Below the pieces are notes generated by a model. The model worked only from the letters and a program-made list of their open reading frames with translations, did not search any database and had not been told where the DNA came from. The position numbers and the translations under genes were made by a program. From positions 1-64,000 of the forward strand of contig CAOKIU010000002.1 in assembly GCA_948468595.1 (NCBI GenBank): a DNA stretch of 64,000 nucleotides. The letters are read 5' to 3'. The stretch comes from an uncultured Christensenella sp. Its GTDB lineage: Bacteria > Bacillota > Clostridia > Christensenellales > UBA1750. Positions 1 through 7,792 of the stretch are shown here, piece by piece (positions within the stretch are counted from its first letter, which is position 1; every line of letters starts with the position of its first letter).

Positions 1-18
1 CAAATAGGAGGAATCCAA

Positions 19-750
19 ATGAAAAAGTTCTTGGCTTTGACCCTTGTGGCGATGACCGCTTGCGCGTTGTTGGCGGGCTGCAACAGCGGCAAGGTGGACC
101 CCATTTTGGAAAACACCGCCACGCCCGCGCCCTCTTTGACGGACGCTCCCACCGCCACCGCAGCCGCAACGCCCGACGTGACGCCCACGGTGACGCCCGC
201 CCCCACGGTGACGCCGATTGTGACCTCCGCAAACGAGGAGATGGTGGAGATCATCGACGCCGGCTTTGACGAACTGTACAAAAAGTCGGATTACGTGATC
301 ATCGGCACGTTGACCAAGTCCCTTGGCGAGTGGAACCAGGCGCGCAAAAAGGATGGTTCGCTGTTTAAGGATATCTTTATGATGGAAAAGCAGTACACCA
401 TTGAAGTGACCGAGGTGCTCAAGGGCAAGGACGTCAAGGTCAAGGACAACATCACCCTCTCCCTCCCCTACCGCGATAAGTTCCAGGGCGATGCGGATTA
501 CACCATGCGCACCTTCCAGGAGCCCCCGCTGAACCAGTCCATGCTCTTCTTCCTCAACAAGGACGACTCGGTAACGGGCACCATCGTCTATTACCCCGAA
601 AACGAGCCCCACTCCTTCCTCATCAAGGACAACAAGCTGTTCACCTTCGGCAACAGCGCGGACCTTGCCAAGTCCTTTGCCAAGGGCGACGGCGCTTCGG
701 ACAAGGGCATCTCCCTTCCCGCCGCCAAGAAGGAAATGGGCGTCAAATAA
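19..750 (+). CDS. Secreted lipoprotein of unknown function
   Basis: A 243-residue protein with a lipoprotein signal peptide: a basic start (MKK), a hydrophobic stretch and the lipobox LAGC with Cys21 as the lipidated residue. Residues about 30-75 are a Thr/Pro/Ala-rich linker containing repeated TPTVTP-like units, typical of a spacer that lifts a domain off the membrane. The rest (about 80-243) is a soluble domain with many Lys and Asp residues that I cannot assign to a family. The start is well supported by AGGAGG at 7-12. The gene ends just before a strong bidirectional terminator. Its upstream neighbour lies outside the window, so operon context is unknown. Confidence 0.85.
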   Translation: MKKFLALTLVAMTACALLAGCNSGKVDPILENTATPAPSLTDAPTATAAATPDVTPTVTPAPTVTPIVTSANEEMVEIIDAGFDELYKKSDYVIIGTLTKSLGEWNQARKKDGSLFKDIFMMEKQYTIEVTEVLKGKDVKVKDNITLSLPYRDKFQGDADYTMRTFQEPPLNQSMLFFLNKDDSVTGTIVYYPENEPHSFLIKDNKLFTFGNSADLAKSFAKGDGASDKGISLPAAKKEMGVK

Positions 751-762
751 TCCGTTTACTGT

Positions 763-800
763 AAAAAAGAAGCTGCCGGTTCTCCGGCAGCTTCTTTTCT
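763..800. terminator. Bidirectional rho-independent terminator
   Basis: An 11-bp perfect stem GAAGCTGCCGG / CCGGCAGCTTC (769-779 and 784-794) with a 4-base loop. It is flanked by A-rich sequence on the left and TTTTCT on the right, so it can serve both the + strand lipoprotein and the - strand epimerase that converge here. Confidence 0.9.
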
Positions 801-819
801 CATCTTCTGCTTTTCGCCA

Positions 820-1665
820 TCACATCAGCGCTCTTAGGTTGCTCAGGGAGAGGCGCACGGCTTCCTGACAGGGCTCCATGCCCTCAAACTCAATGGCCAC
901 CGCGCCGTCGTAGCCCGCGCGGCGCAGGATGCGCAGCGCCGCCTCCACCGGCACCACGCCGTGCCCGATGATTGTGCCGCGCAGATATGCGCCCGCGCGC
1001 GTCTCAAACCAACCCTGGCCCGGATTGCGGGCGGTGCAGGGCTTATAGAAGAAGTCCTTGGCGTGAACGTGGAAGGCGTGGGGCGCCATGATGCCCACAG
1101 CCTTGGCGGGGTCCTCGTCCGCGCAGAGGAAGTTTCCCATGTCCACCAGCGCGCCGAAGTTCTCATGGTCCACGCGCCCGATGAGCGCCTCCACCCGCGC
1201 GCTATCCTGCACAAAGGTGCCATGGTTTTCCACCATTGTGGGAATGCCCAGGGTCTGGGCGTACTCCGTCACCGCGCGGCAGCCCTCGGCAATGCGGGGC
1301 AGCGCCTGCTCAAAGGTGCGCGCGGGGCCCTTCTTATCAAGGCCCCAAGCCGCGTCGTGGCGGAAGGTCTTGGCCCCCAGGCGAACGGCGTTTTGCAGCT
1401 CGTCCTTGACGCGCTCGATCTCCGCCTTGAGGTCGTTGTTCAGAAAGTCCGCCGCGACGGCGTAATTGCTCACGGTCAGTCCCGCGTCCTTGGCCTGTGC
1501 GCCCAGCTTATCGCACATCTGGGGCAGGGGATCGTCTCCCAGCAGCACCGCAAAGTCGATGGCCTCAAATCCCCTGCGCGCCGCCGCGTCCACAATGTCG
1601 TAGGTGCTCATGCGCCCCGCGCTGACTGCCTGATGGAAACTGTAACTGCTCACGCCGATCTTCAT
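820..1665 (-). CDS. Sugar phosphate isomerase/epimerase family protein (TIM barrel)
   Basis: A 281-residue protein of the xylose-isomerase-like TIM-barrel (AP endonuclease family 2) group. It opens with MKIGVSSYSFHQ, characteristic of the first barrel strand of this family. Candidate metal and substrate residues sit on later strands: the Glu of TMVENHG, the Asp of LVDMGNFLC, the His pair of FHVHAKD, and the Glu of AIEFEG near the C terminus. Such enzymes isomerise or epimerise sugars, inositols or related hydroxyketones in the cytoplasm; the substrate cannot be read from sequence. The start has TAGGAGG upstream with good spacing. It lies 36 bases downstream of the SNF2 helicase gene on the same strand, so the two may be co-transcribed although no functional link is evident. 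Confidence 0.85.
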   Translation of the reverse strand: MKIGVSSYSFHQAVSAGRMSTYDIVDAAARRGFEAIDFAVLLGDDPLPQMCDKLGAQAKDAGLTVSNYAVAADFLNNDLKAEIERVKDELQNAVRLGAKTFRHDAAWGLDKKGPARTFEQALPRIAEGCRAVTEYAQTLGIPTMVENHGTFVQDSARVEALIGRVDHENFGALVDMGNFLCADEDPAKAVGIMAPHAFHVHAKDFFYKPCTARNPGQGWFETRAGAYLRGTIIGHGVVPVEAALRILRRAGYDGAVAIEFEGMEPCQEAVRLSLSNLRALM

Positions 1666-1701
1666 GTCCGTTTCCTCCTATCCTATTTCACTCTGCCCGC
1701 C

Positions 1702-3486
1702 TCACGGCGCGCCGCCCTCCGCCATGCGCTGGGCGAGCTGCTCGGCCAGGATGCGGATGTGCTCGCGCGCCTCCTGCTGCAAGAGCAGCGCTTCATCCCT
1801 TGCGGGCACGGCATCCCCCATCAGCTGAACAAATTGACTGACCTTCAGTCCCAGCGCCTCCTGCATCTGCGCGTCGCTGCCGCGCGGGCTCACCAAATAG
1901 TAGCAAAGCACGCTGTCCTTCTGGCCCATGCGATGGGCGCGATCCTCGGCCTGGGTGTGAACGGCGGGCGACCAGTCCAATTCGCCGAAAACCACGCAGG
2001 TAGCGCGCTGCAAGTTGAGGCCCGCGGCCGCGCGCATGGAGATGCAGCACAGGTCGGTCTTGCCGCTCATAAAGGCGTTCACGGCGCGGTCCTTCTGCGC
2101 GGTGTTTTCCCGCCCGGTGATAAAGACGGGCCGCGCGGCGGAGAGCGCCTCCCGATAGGCATCCATCACCTGGTGATGATGGGCAAAGAGCAGCACCTTC
2201 TCCCCGCCCTCCAAGAGCGCGCGCACAAAGGCCGCCACATACGGCGCCTTGGCCACGCCCGTGGCCTGGCGCATGTGTTGGCAGATCTCGTCCTCAATTC
2301 GCGTGCGGTCAAAGTTGGTGCGCGCGTCATACAGGCGGCGGAGCGCCTCCATGGCGGGCTGCATCAGCTGCCGGTATACGTCGTCGTCCGCATCGATTTC
2401 CTGTACCAGTCGGCGCTTGGGCGGCAATTGGTCGAGCACCGCGTCCTTGGTGCGGCGCAGCATGTACCCCTCCTCCCGAAGCATCTCGCCCAGCACGTCG
2501 GGCTTGGCCACGATGTTGTTGCCGTAGCCGTAGCACCACTCGCGCGTAAAGCTCTCCCAGTCGCCCAGCGCATGGAAATCCAGGATGTTGATCACGTTCC
2601 AAATCTCCCCGCCGCGGTTGTAGATGGGCGTGCCCGAAAGGCCAAAGACGCGCGGCGCACGCTCGGCAAGCAGGGAGGCGGCGCTGTACTTTTCCGTGCC
2701 GCTGTGGCGCAGTTCCTGAATCTCGTCGTAGATCACCGCGGCAAAGTCCGCTTTGGCCAGCGTTTCCTTCCAGCCGCGCAGCAACAAATAGTGCACAATG
2801 TAGATCTGCGCCGGCGGCAGGGCGTAGGGCTTGAGTCCCTTGAGCACGTGCACCGTGGGCGCGCTGCCATCCGCGTTCTTGAGGAAGTGTGCAATTTCGC
2901 GCTGCCAGTTGGTCATCAGGTGCGATGGCACCACCAGCATCAACGGATAGGCCTGCAGCTCCGCCACCGCCGCCAGCGCCTGCACGGTCTTGCCCAGGCC
3001 CATCTCGTCGGCCAGCAGGGCGCGGGGCGTGTTGACCAGATAGGCCGCGCCCTCGCGCTGAAAGGGCATCAGCTTCCCCGAAAAATAGGCCGGAGAGGGG
3101 TCCAGCGCCTGCGGCGCGCTGCGCGCCCGCTCCCGGGAAAGCGCGAAATCCCGCGCGCCGCGCAGGGCTTGTTCCCACCGCACGGCATCGCTGGGCCGCA
3201 CGCGGAGCGGGTAGCGCAGCATCAGCCAATTCAGGTCCCCCGCGTTGCGGCGGTTGGCGGTGAAGCGCGCCACGCCGCGGCCCTTGCCATCGCAGCCGGG
3301 GAACAGGCGCTTGGCCATCTGGCATACGATGGGCTCGCCCTTGATCACCCAGGAGCGGGTGCGCTTGTTGTAGCTCAGTTCGCCGTAAACGCGGCGGCCG
3401 CCCTCGCCGTCCCTTTGCAGGTAAGGCGGCAGCAGAAGCTCCTCGGGCAGGTCGGGCAGCTCGTCATACGGATCGTATTCCGTCAT
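1702..3486 (-). CDS. SNF2-family DNA helicase/translocase
   Basis: A 594-residue superfamily 2 ATPase of the SNF2 group. Visible motifs: a front entry motif LMPFQREGAAYL, Walker A DEMGLGKT at about 160-167, a DExx box YDEIQ at about 253-257 (DEIQ rather than DEAH), LSGTPIYN as motif III, and a C-terminal RecA lobe ending in QAEDRAHRMGQ (motif VI). It should move along duplex DNA using ATP. The ATG at 3486 is chosen because it overlaps the stop codon of the upstream nuclease gene (TGATG), which implies translational coupling. A longer open frame to 3708 runs antisense-like through that nuclease gene and is rejected. The helicase plus small nuclease pairing suggests DNA repair or defence, but no methylase or other defence gene is nearby. 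Confidence 0.9.
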   Translation of the reverse strand: MTEYDPYDELPDLPEELLLPPYLQRDGEGGRRVYGELSYNKRTRSWVIKGEPIVCQMAKRLFPGCDGKGRGVARFTANRRNAGDLNWLMLRYPLRVRPSDAVRWEQALRGARDFALSRERARSAPQALDPSPAYFSGKLMPFQREGAAYLVNTPRALLADEMGLGKTVQALAAVAELQAYPLMLVVPSHLMTNWQREIAHFLKNADGSAPTVHVLKGLKPYALPPAQIYIVHYLLLRGWKETLAKADFAAVIYDEIQELRHSGTEKYSAASLLAERAPRVFGLSGTPIYNRGGEIWNVINILDFHALGDWESFTREWCYGYGNNIVAKPDVLGEMLREEGYMLRRTKDAVLDQLPPKRRLVQEIDADDDVYRQLMQPAMEALRRLYDARTNFDRTRIEDEICQHMRQATGVAKAPYVAAFVRALLEGGEKVLLFAHHHQVMDAYREALSAARPVFITGRENTAQKDRAVNAFMSGKTDLCCISMRAAAGLNLQRATCVVFGELDWSPAVHTQAEDRAHRMGQKDSVLCYYLVSPRGSDAQMQEALGLKVSQFVQLMGDAVPARDEALLLQQEAREHIRILAEQLAQRMAEGGAP

Positions 3487-3845
3487 CAGACCGCCACCCC
3501 CCACAGCCGGTTGAGCGCCACCACCGCGCAGGGCTTGCCCATGACGGTGCGGGGCAGGTCGGCCGTGCGCTCCACCACCAGAATCACCGCGCGCACCCCT
3601 TCCTGCGCGGCATAGCGGCGCAATTGCTCCAGCAGGCGTCCGCGCGGGGGCTTGCCGCGCTTGACCTCCACGGCTATGCCGCCCGCGCACAGGAAGTCCA
3701 CCCGGCACCGCGGCGCCAGGCGCGCCTCCTTTTCAAAGGCGATTCCCTCCCTGCCCAGCGCCTCGCCCACCAGGGCCTGCAATTGGTATTCGTCCGTCAC
3801 CAACGGGATGCGCAGCGCCCCAAGAGCGGATATGATTTCCTCCAT
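3486..3845 (-). CDS. Small PD-(D/E)XK (VRR-NUC/RE-like) nuclease
   Basis: A 119-residue protein with the core of a PD-(D/E)XK nuclease. Asp50 in the string CRVDFL, the pair Glu60-x-Lys62 in AVEVKRG, a preceding acidic helix (Glu39) and Gln74 in LLEQLRRYA fit the four conserved positions of restriction-endonuclease-like folds. Family members cut DNA using Mg2+. No extra DNA-binding domain is visible, so specificity probably comes from a partner; the obvious candidate is the SNF2 helicase whose start overlaps this stop (TGATG). A GAGGAG lies 13 bases before the ATG, longer than ideal, so the start is less certain. The assignment rests on motifs rather than full-length similarity. Confidence 0.7.
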   Translation of the reverse strand: MEEIISALGALRIPLVTDEYQLQALVGEALGREGIAFEKEARLAPRCRVDFLCAGGIAVEVKRGKPPRGRLLEQLRRYAAQEGVRAVILVVERTADLPRTVMGKPCAVVALNRLWGVAV

Positions 3846-3988
3846 GCCTTTTTCATCGCTCCTCTTTTCTTAGGCTCATTTTATCATAAAGCAGGCGCTT
3901 AGAACAGCCCAATTTCCCAAGCGACGCACGTTTTTCGGAACGCACTCATAAGATGGTACAGAAAAACGCAGAGAGGAGCTGTTTCCCT

Positions 3989-5134
3989 TTGAAGAGAATC
4001 AAACCTACATATGGCGCCTACACAAAAGAGGATATGGACGCGCTCTACGGCACGCGGCCCGCGACCAGCACCCTGCAAACGGTGGAGTGCCCCGATGGCT
4101 ACGAAGCCTATACCATCATGGCGGGCGATACCCTGCGCTCCATCGCCACGTCCCGCGGCATCACCGTGACCGAACTGCTCTTCTACAATCCCTCGCTCAA
4201 CCCTTATGGCTATAAGAGAGGGGATGTCATCTGCGTGCCGGCCAACTCCACCGCGGCGCCCCGCAACGCCGCCAGGACCGCCCCCGCCGAAGATGACGCC
4301 GCGCCCGCTGAGACGGAGGATGGCGCCGAATCCAACGGCGAAGGGACCATGCCCCTGCCCACGCCCTCCTTGCCTGGCGGCGACGACTCCACCACCCCGC
4401 CGACCGCCGAGCCCGACGAGGACATGCAGCCCACGCCCTCTCTGCCCGACAACACCCAAAACAACGACATCGACCAGCAGCCTGCCTCGCCCGACGAAGG
4501 TCCGCTGCCGCTGCCCACGCCCGCCTTGCCCTCCCCCTCTCAGCCCGCGGAGCCTGGCGAGGGGCCGGTGCCGCTGCCCACGCCTTCTGTGCCCTCCACG
4601 CCCGCCCTGCCGCCCACGCCGCGCTGCCCGAATGGAACACTGTATACCGTCCGTTCCGGCGACACGCTGCGCCTCATCGCCCAGCGGTTTGACGTCACGC
4701 TGGACGCCCTGATGGCCGCCAATCCCGGTCAGACCAACAGCCGCCTCATCATCGGGCAAAAGCTGTGCATCCCCCAGCCCATTTGCGAGGCTTGCTGCCC
4801 GGCGGGCACGTCCTCCGTGCGCATTCAGTCCACCAACTTTGTGGACTATCTTGTGAACTATAACATCTCCTACGCGGCCCTTGCCGCCGCCAACCCCAAC
4901 CTGGATCTCGATCGCCTGATCACGGGCCGGCAGATCTGCATTCCGCCCATCGGCTCCCGCGGCAACTGCTCGCAGGGCGTCGGCACCCAGGAGCTGGCCA
5001 TCGATCTGACCGCGGCGGAGCTCGCCCAGCAGCTGCGCGTGACCATTGCGCAGCTGATGAAGTACAACCCCAATTACACGCCCACGGACTTCCGCAGGGG
5101 CCGCATCATCTGCGTACCCCCGGCGCTGCGCTGA
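3989..5134 (+). CDS. Multi-LysM cell-wall or spore-surface protein
   Basis: A protein of about 381 residues with four LysM or LysM-like repeats. The first begins YTIMAGDTLRSIA, the second YTVRSGDTLRLIA; two more divergent copies follow, each closing with an ICIPP or ICVPP motif. LysM modules bind N-acetylglucosamine-containing glycans such as peptidoglycan. Between repeats 1 and 2 is a linker of about 130 residues rich in Pro, Glu and Asp with four imperfect repeats of the type PLPTPSLP. Cysteines occur at the end of each LysM. The TTG at 3989 is preferred over the ATG at 3953 because GAGAGGAG lies about 10 bases upstream of it. There is no signal peptide, as in spore morphogenetic LysM proteins such as SafA; that comparison is inference. 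Confidence 0.8.
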   Translation: MKRIKPTYGAYTKEDMDALYGTRPATSTLQTVECPDGYEAYTIMAGDTLRSIATSRGITVTELLFYNPSLNPYGYKRGDVICVPANSTAAPRNAARTAPAEDDAAPAETEDGAESNGEGTMPLPTPSLPGGDDSTTPPTAEPDEDMQPTPSLPDNTQNNDIDQQPASPDEGPLPLPTPALPSPSQPAEPGEGPVPLPTPSVPSTPALPPTPRCPNGTLYTVRSGDTLRLIAQRFDVTLDALMAANPGQTNSRLIIGQKLCIPQPICEACCPAGTSSVRIQSTNFVDYLVNYNISYAALAAANPNLDLDRLITGRQICIPPIGSRGNCSQGVGTQELAIDLTAAELAQQLRVTIAQLMKYNPNYTPTDFRRGRIICVPPALR

Positions 5135-5152
5135 GCCGCGCTCCCCGCGACC

Positions 5153-5181
5153 TAGGCATGTAGGCTAAACTGTGCTATAAT
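5153..5181 (+). promoter_or_regulatory. Candidate sigma-A promoter for the pentapeptide gene
   Basis: TATAAT at 5176-5181 is a perfect -10 box; a weak -35 (TAGGCA, 5153-5158) lies 17 bases upstream. Downstream, ATCAAG (5180-5185) and CTTGAT (5210-5215) can pair across the ribosome binding site, followed by a T run, so leader folding may modulate expression. Confidence 0.6.
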
Positions 5182-5220
5182 CAAGTCACCTCACAATCAC
5201 GAGAGGGGGCTTGATTTTTT

Positions 5221-5898
5221 ATGGGAACGCGCGCAACAAGGGAGACGCTCCCCCTGCCGCCGCAGGTAAAGGAGGGGGCGCTAACGAGCGGAGACCTGCT
5301 CGCCCTCATGGGGGAAGAGGACTTCGCGGAAGCGGAGGCGGAGGGCCTGTCATTCACCGGGCAAGACGCCTCCTATGTCTCAGGCCGAGGGGTGGAGATG
5401 CGCGGCTGCGCGTTTAGCGGCTGTTCGCTGCGCGGCGCGCGCCTCAAGGGCGTCAGCTTTACCGACGTGGTCTTTCAAAACTGCGACTTTTCCAACGCAA
5501 AGCTGCAAGAGCTCTACATGCAGCGCGTGCGCTTTATCGGCTGCAAGCTGGTGGGTACGGACATGGTGGAGGCGCGCCTGCGCAACGTCGTGATGGAGGA
5601 CTGCGTGCTGCGCATGGTCAACCTCACGGGCAGCAAGTTGGACACCGTGCGCCTTCTCTCCTGCGACGCGGCGGAGGCGGCGCTGCAAATGATCTCCGAG
5701 CTCAAGCGCGTGACGCTGACGGACTGCGACCTAACCCGCGCGGAGCTGATGAACACCCGCCTTTCCGGACTGGATCTGACCACCTGCCGCATCGACGGGC
5801 TGATGGTCACCGGCGCATTGGAGCTGCGCGGGGCGATCGTCACGCCCATGCAGGCCCTGTCGCTGTCCACCCTGCTGGGCATCCGCATCAAGGAATAG
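5221..5898 (+). CDS. Pentapeptide-repeat protein
   Basis: A 225-residue protein whose residues about 55-200 form successive five-residue turns of the pentapeptide-repeat type, with Leu/Phe/Met/Val at the central position and polar or Asn/Asp/Cys residues before it (for example GCSLRGARLKGVSF and NCDFSNAKL). This predicts a right-handed quadrilateral beta-helix. The first 50 residues are acidic and not repeat-like. There are no signal peptide or membrane segments, so it is cytoplasmic. Family members include DNA mimics that protect gyrase, but most are of unknown role and nothing here points to gyrase. GAGAGGGGG lies 11 bases before the ATG. A CPBP protease gene follows 33 bases later, probably in the same transcript. 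Confidence 0.8.
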   Translation: MGTRATRETLPLPPQVKEGALTSGDLLALMGEEDFAEAEAEGLSFTGQDASYVSGRGVEMRGCAFSGCSLRGARLKGVSFTDVVFQNCDFSNAKLQELYMQRVRFIGCKLVGTDMVEARLRNVVMEDCVLRMVNLTGSKLDTVRLLSCDAAEAALQMISELKRVTLTDCDLTRAELMNTRLSGLDLTTCRIDGLMVTGALELRGAIVTPMQALSLSTLLGIRIKE

Positions 5899-5931
5899 TG
5901 CCGATTGGCTTTTTCAGAAAGGAGCTTCTTC

Positions 5932-6636
5932 ATGCAGGGCTTGTTTCATCCTTTTCGCACCGACCCGGCGTTCCGCGCCCAGGTCAGGCGCTATAACCGC
6001 CGGGACGGCTGGTGCGCCGTCCTGCTCTTTTTGTTGGTAATGGCGCTCTATTACGCCGCGGGGCTGCTGATGCGCTGGCGCAATCTGTATGTCGGCGTGC
6101 CCATGAATCTTCTGCTGACGGCCGCCTGCGTGGCTTTGGCGCTGGGGCGCGGCGGCACGCTCGCCTCTTTGGGCATCACCGTGCGCAACGCGGGAAAATC
6201 AGCCCTGCTCGGCCTTCTGGCCGGTTTGCTCTTCCTCTTGCTGAGCAGCGTGCTCCCCGGCCTGCGGGCCGGAAGGGCGCTGGCTCCGCTCGGCGCCTTA
6301 ATCGGCAAGCTGCTCTACTATTTCTTTGTCATTGCCCTGATGGAGGAGGTGGTCTTCCGCGGCTACATCCTCACGCGCATCCAGGGCCTGGTGGGCAGCG
6401 GATGGGCGGCCACTGTGCTTTCCGGCGCGATGTTCGTGCTGATGCACATTCCCTTCCAGATGGGGCAAGCCGGTATGGGGCTGATCGAATTTTGCAAGGG
6501 CAATCTCTTTTGGTTTCTCCTGCTCTTCCTGTGGCATTTGGTCTTCACCCTCCTCTACCGGCGGTACGCGAACCTGCTCGCCCCCACGATCTTTCATGCG
6601 CTGATGGACTTTGGCAACGCGCTATTCATGGCCTGA
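5932..6636 (+). CDS. CPBP family intramembrane metalloprotease
   Basis: A 234-residue integral membrane protein with about six to eight hydrophobic segments. It has the three CPBP (CAAX protease and bacteriocin-processing, Abi) motifs in order: EEVVFRGY, the His of VLMHIPFQ, and HALMDFGN. In this family the Glu and His residues form the intramembrane active site of a glutamic/metallo-type protease; roles include peptide processing and bacteriocin self-immunity. The ATG at 5932 is chosen because AAAGGAGC precedes it at ideal spacing; a TTG at 5905 lacks a site. The pentapeptide gene precedes it and no bacteriocin-like gene is near, so the substrate is unknown. Confidence 0.85.
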   Translation: MQGLFHPFRTDPAFRAQVRRYNRRDGWCAVLLFLLVMALYYAAGLLMRWRNLYVGVPMNLLLTAACVALALGRGGTLASLGITVRNAGKSALLGLLAGLLFLLLSSVLPGLRAGRALAPLGALIGKLLYYFFVIALMEEVVFRGYILTRIQGLVGSGWAATVLSGAMFVLMHIPFQMGQAGMGLIEFCKGNLFWFLLLFLWHLVFTLLYRRYANLLAPTIFHALMDFGNALFMA

Positions 6637-6700
6637 GTGGCAGCGCCTCACCGGCTGTCTTAGCAAGGGATCAAACCATCGCTCACCATCCCCCTTATGC

Positions 6701-6770
6701 AAAAAGCCGGAGCCAACCGCTCCGGCCCAGCCGCCCCTCCCGCGTCCCAGCCGGCGCCGGAGGGGCGGCT
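6701..6770 (-). terminator. Terminator region for the ArsR-type regulator
   Basis: Two adjacent hairpins. GCCGGAGC/GCTCCGGC (6706-6713, 6719-6726) is followed on the - strand by TTTTT and is a good intrinsic terminator. A second 12-bp stem (6730-6741 with 6759-6770) lies between it and the gene stop. The + strand CPBP gene ends upstream and may use the same structures. Confidence 0.75.
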
Positions 6771-6773
6771 CCT

Positions 6774-7658
6774 TTATGCGTCCGCATACTCCACGCGCAC
6801 GGCGATGTTCTCCCCATAGTTGCCAAATCCCTTGCCAAAGAGCGTCAGCCCCCCGCCCTGCTGCGCGCTCTCCACGCTCAGGCGATAGGTCAGCGGCTCG
6901 CCCGGGCGCAGCGGGAGCTGCGCGGCCGTCACGCCGCCGATGCGCTCGCCGTCCATGTAAGCGCCGCGCGCGTCCACCCGCAGCGTTTTGCGCAAGCCGT
7001 ATTGATTGAGCCCGTCGCTCCACCAGGGTGGGTTGTGCAGCCCGCGCCGGTCGCCGTAGTCGCCGGGACTGACCCAGCTGCCAACCCCGGCGCCGCAGAG
7101 CGAAAAGTCGATGCGGCTGGGCCAATCCCCGCACACGCCCGGGGCCTCGGAGGAGATCTCCTGGGTGATCAAGACCGCCTTGAGCCGCTTCCCCTTGGGG
7201 ATATAGTTGGGGATGCGATACGTCACTTGCCCCGCCATCAGCCAGAGCACGCCCGCGGAAAAATGCGCCGGATCGTCAAAATAGCGCGGATCGTCTATCT
7301 GCCCCAGAAATCCCTCCGCCGTGGCCAGCCCGCACGTGGGCCGCACCTCGTGCTCGACATAGCTGCCCACCGGGATCTCCACTTCGTACCCTTCCTGGGC
7401 CCTTCTCTCCGGCGCGAAGCACAGCAACAGCCGCTCCTCCCCCAGGGAGACCATGCGCCGCACCCCATGCACGCCGTTTACATTGTCCACGCGCACCAAT
7501 CCCGCCTCCCGCAGCGCGCGCACATGGCCCGTCACCGCCCCGCCGGAAAGGCCCAGCCGCTGCTTGAGTTCTCCCGCCGAAAGCGCCCCCTCCTCCGCCA
7601 GCATGCGCATCAGCCTTATCCTCGCCTCATGCGCCAGCGCCCGGCCCAATTGCTCCAT
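6774..7658 (-). CDS. ArsR-family winged-helix regulator with large C-terminal sensor region
   Basis: A protein of about 294 residues. The first 80 residues are a winged helix of the ArsR/SmtB type (LGRALAHEARIRLMRML, then LSGGAVTGHVRALREAGLV as recognition helix). The remaining 200 residues are a soluble domain rich in Trp and Tyr that I cannot name; ordinary ArsR repressors are about 100 residues, so this is a fused effector or sensor domain. It is transcribed divergently from a GH51 arabinofuranosidase with interlocked promoters, so it probably controls that gene in response to a sugar (inference). The open frame extends to 7721, but that ATG overlaps the predicted -10 box. ATG 7658 is the first later in-frame methionine; CCCCTCCT (7688-7695, AGGAGGGG on the - strand) is 29 bases upstream, so the exact start is unsettled. 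Confidence 0.75.
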   Translation of the reverse strand: MEQLGRALAHEARIRLMRMLAEEGALSAGELKQRLGLSGGAVTGHVRALREAGLVRVDNVNGVHGVRRMVSLGEERLLLCFAPERRAQEGYEVEIPVGSYVEHEVRPTCGLATAEGFLGQIDDPRYFDDPAHFSAGVLWLMAGQVTYRIPNYIPKGKRLKAVLITQEISSEAPGVCGDWPSRIDFSLCGAGVGSWVSPGDYGDRRGLHNPPWWSDGLNQYGLRKTLRVDARGAYMDGERIGGVTAAQLPLRPGEPLTYRLSVESAQQGGGLTLFGKGFGNYGENIAVRVEYADA

Positions 7659-7700
7659 CCCCTCATACCCGATTTCTCGCGTAAAAACCCCTCCTGTCCC

Positions 7701-7729
7701 TTGACATCGCTCTGCCCGCATGATATCAT
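7701..7729 (+). promoter_or_regulatory. Promoter for the arabinofuranosidase gene
   Basis: TTGACA (7701-7706), a 17-base spacer and TATCAT (7724-7729). The -10 lies within the perfect palindrome ATGATATCAT (7720-7729), which also carries the -10 of the opposing promoter. Confidence 0.8.
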
Positions 7730-7749
7730 GCCCGTATAGTTTAAGTCAA
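7720..7749 (-). promoter_or_regulatory. Promoter for the ArsR-type regulator
   Basis: On the - strand, TTGACT (7744-7749), an 18-base spacer and TATCAT (7720-7725). Both divergent promoters share the palindrome at 7720-7729, so RNA polymerase or a repressor bound there affects both genes. Confidence 0.7.
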
Positions 7750-7792
7750 CCTAAATCTTTTTAAGAAAACATAAAACAAAGGAGCGAGTGCA

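Noticed and set aside
961-3615. A long open frame of 884 codons on the + strand
   Set aside because: It lies wholly antisense to the epimerase and SNF2 genes, has Arg/His/Ala-rich translation and no domain signature; it is a GC-rich shadow.
7659-7721. The N-terminal extension of the ArsR-like gene to ATG 7721
   Set aside because: That ATG overlaps the predicted -10 box of the gene's own promoter, so it would not be in the transcript.
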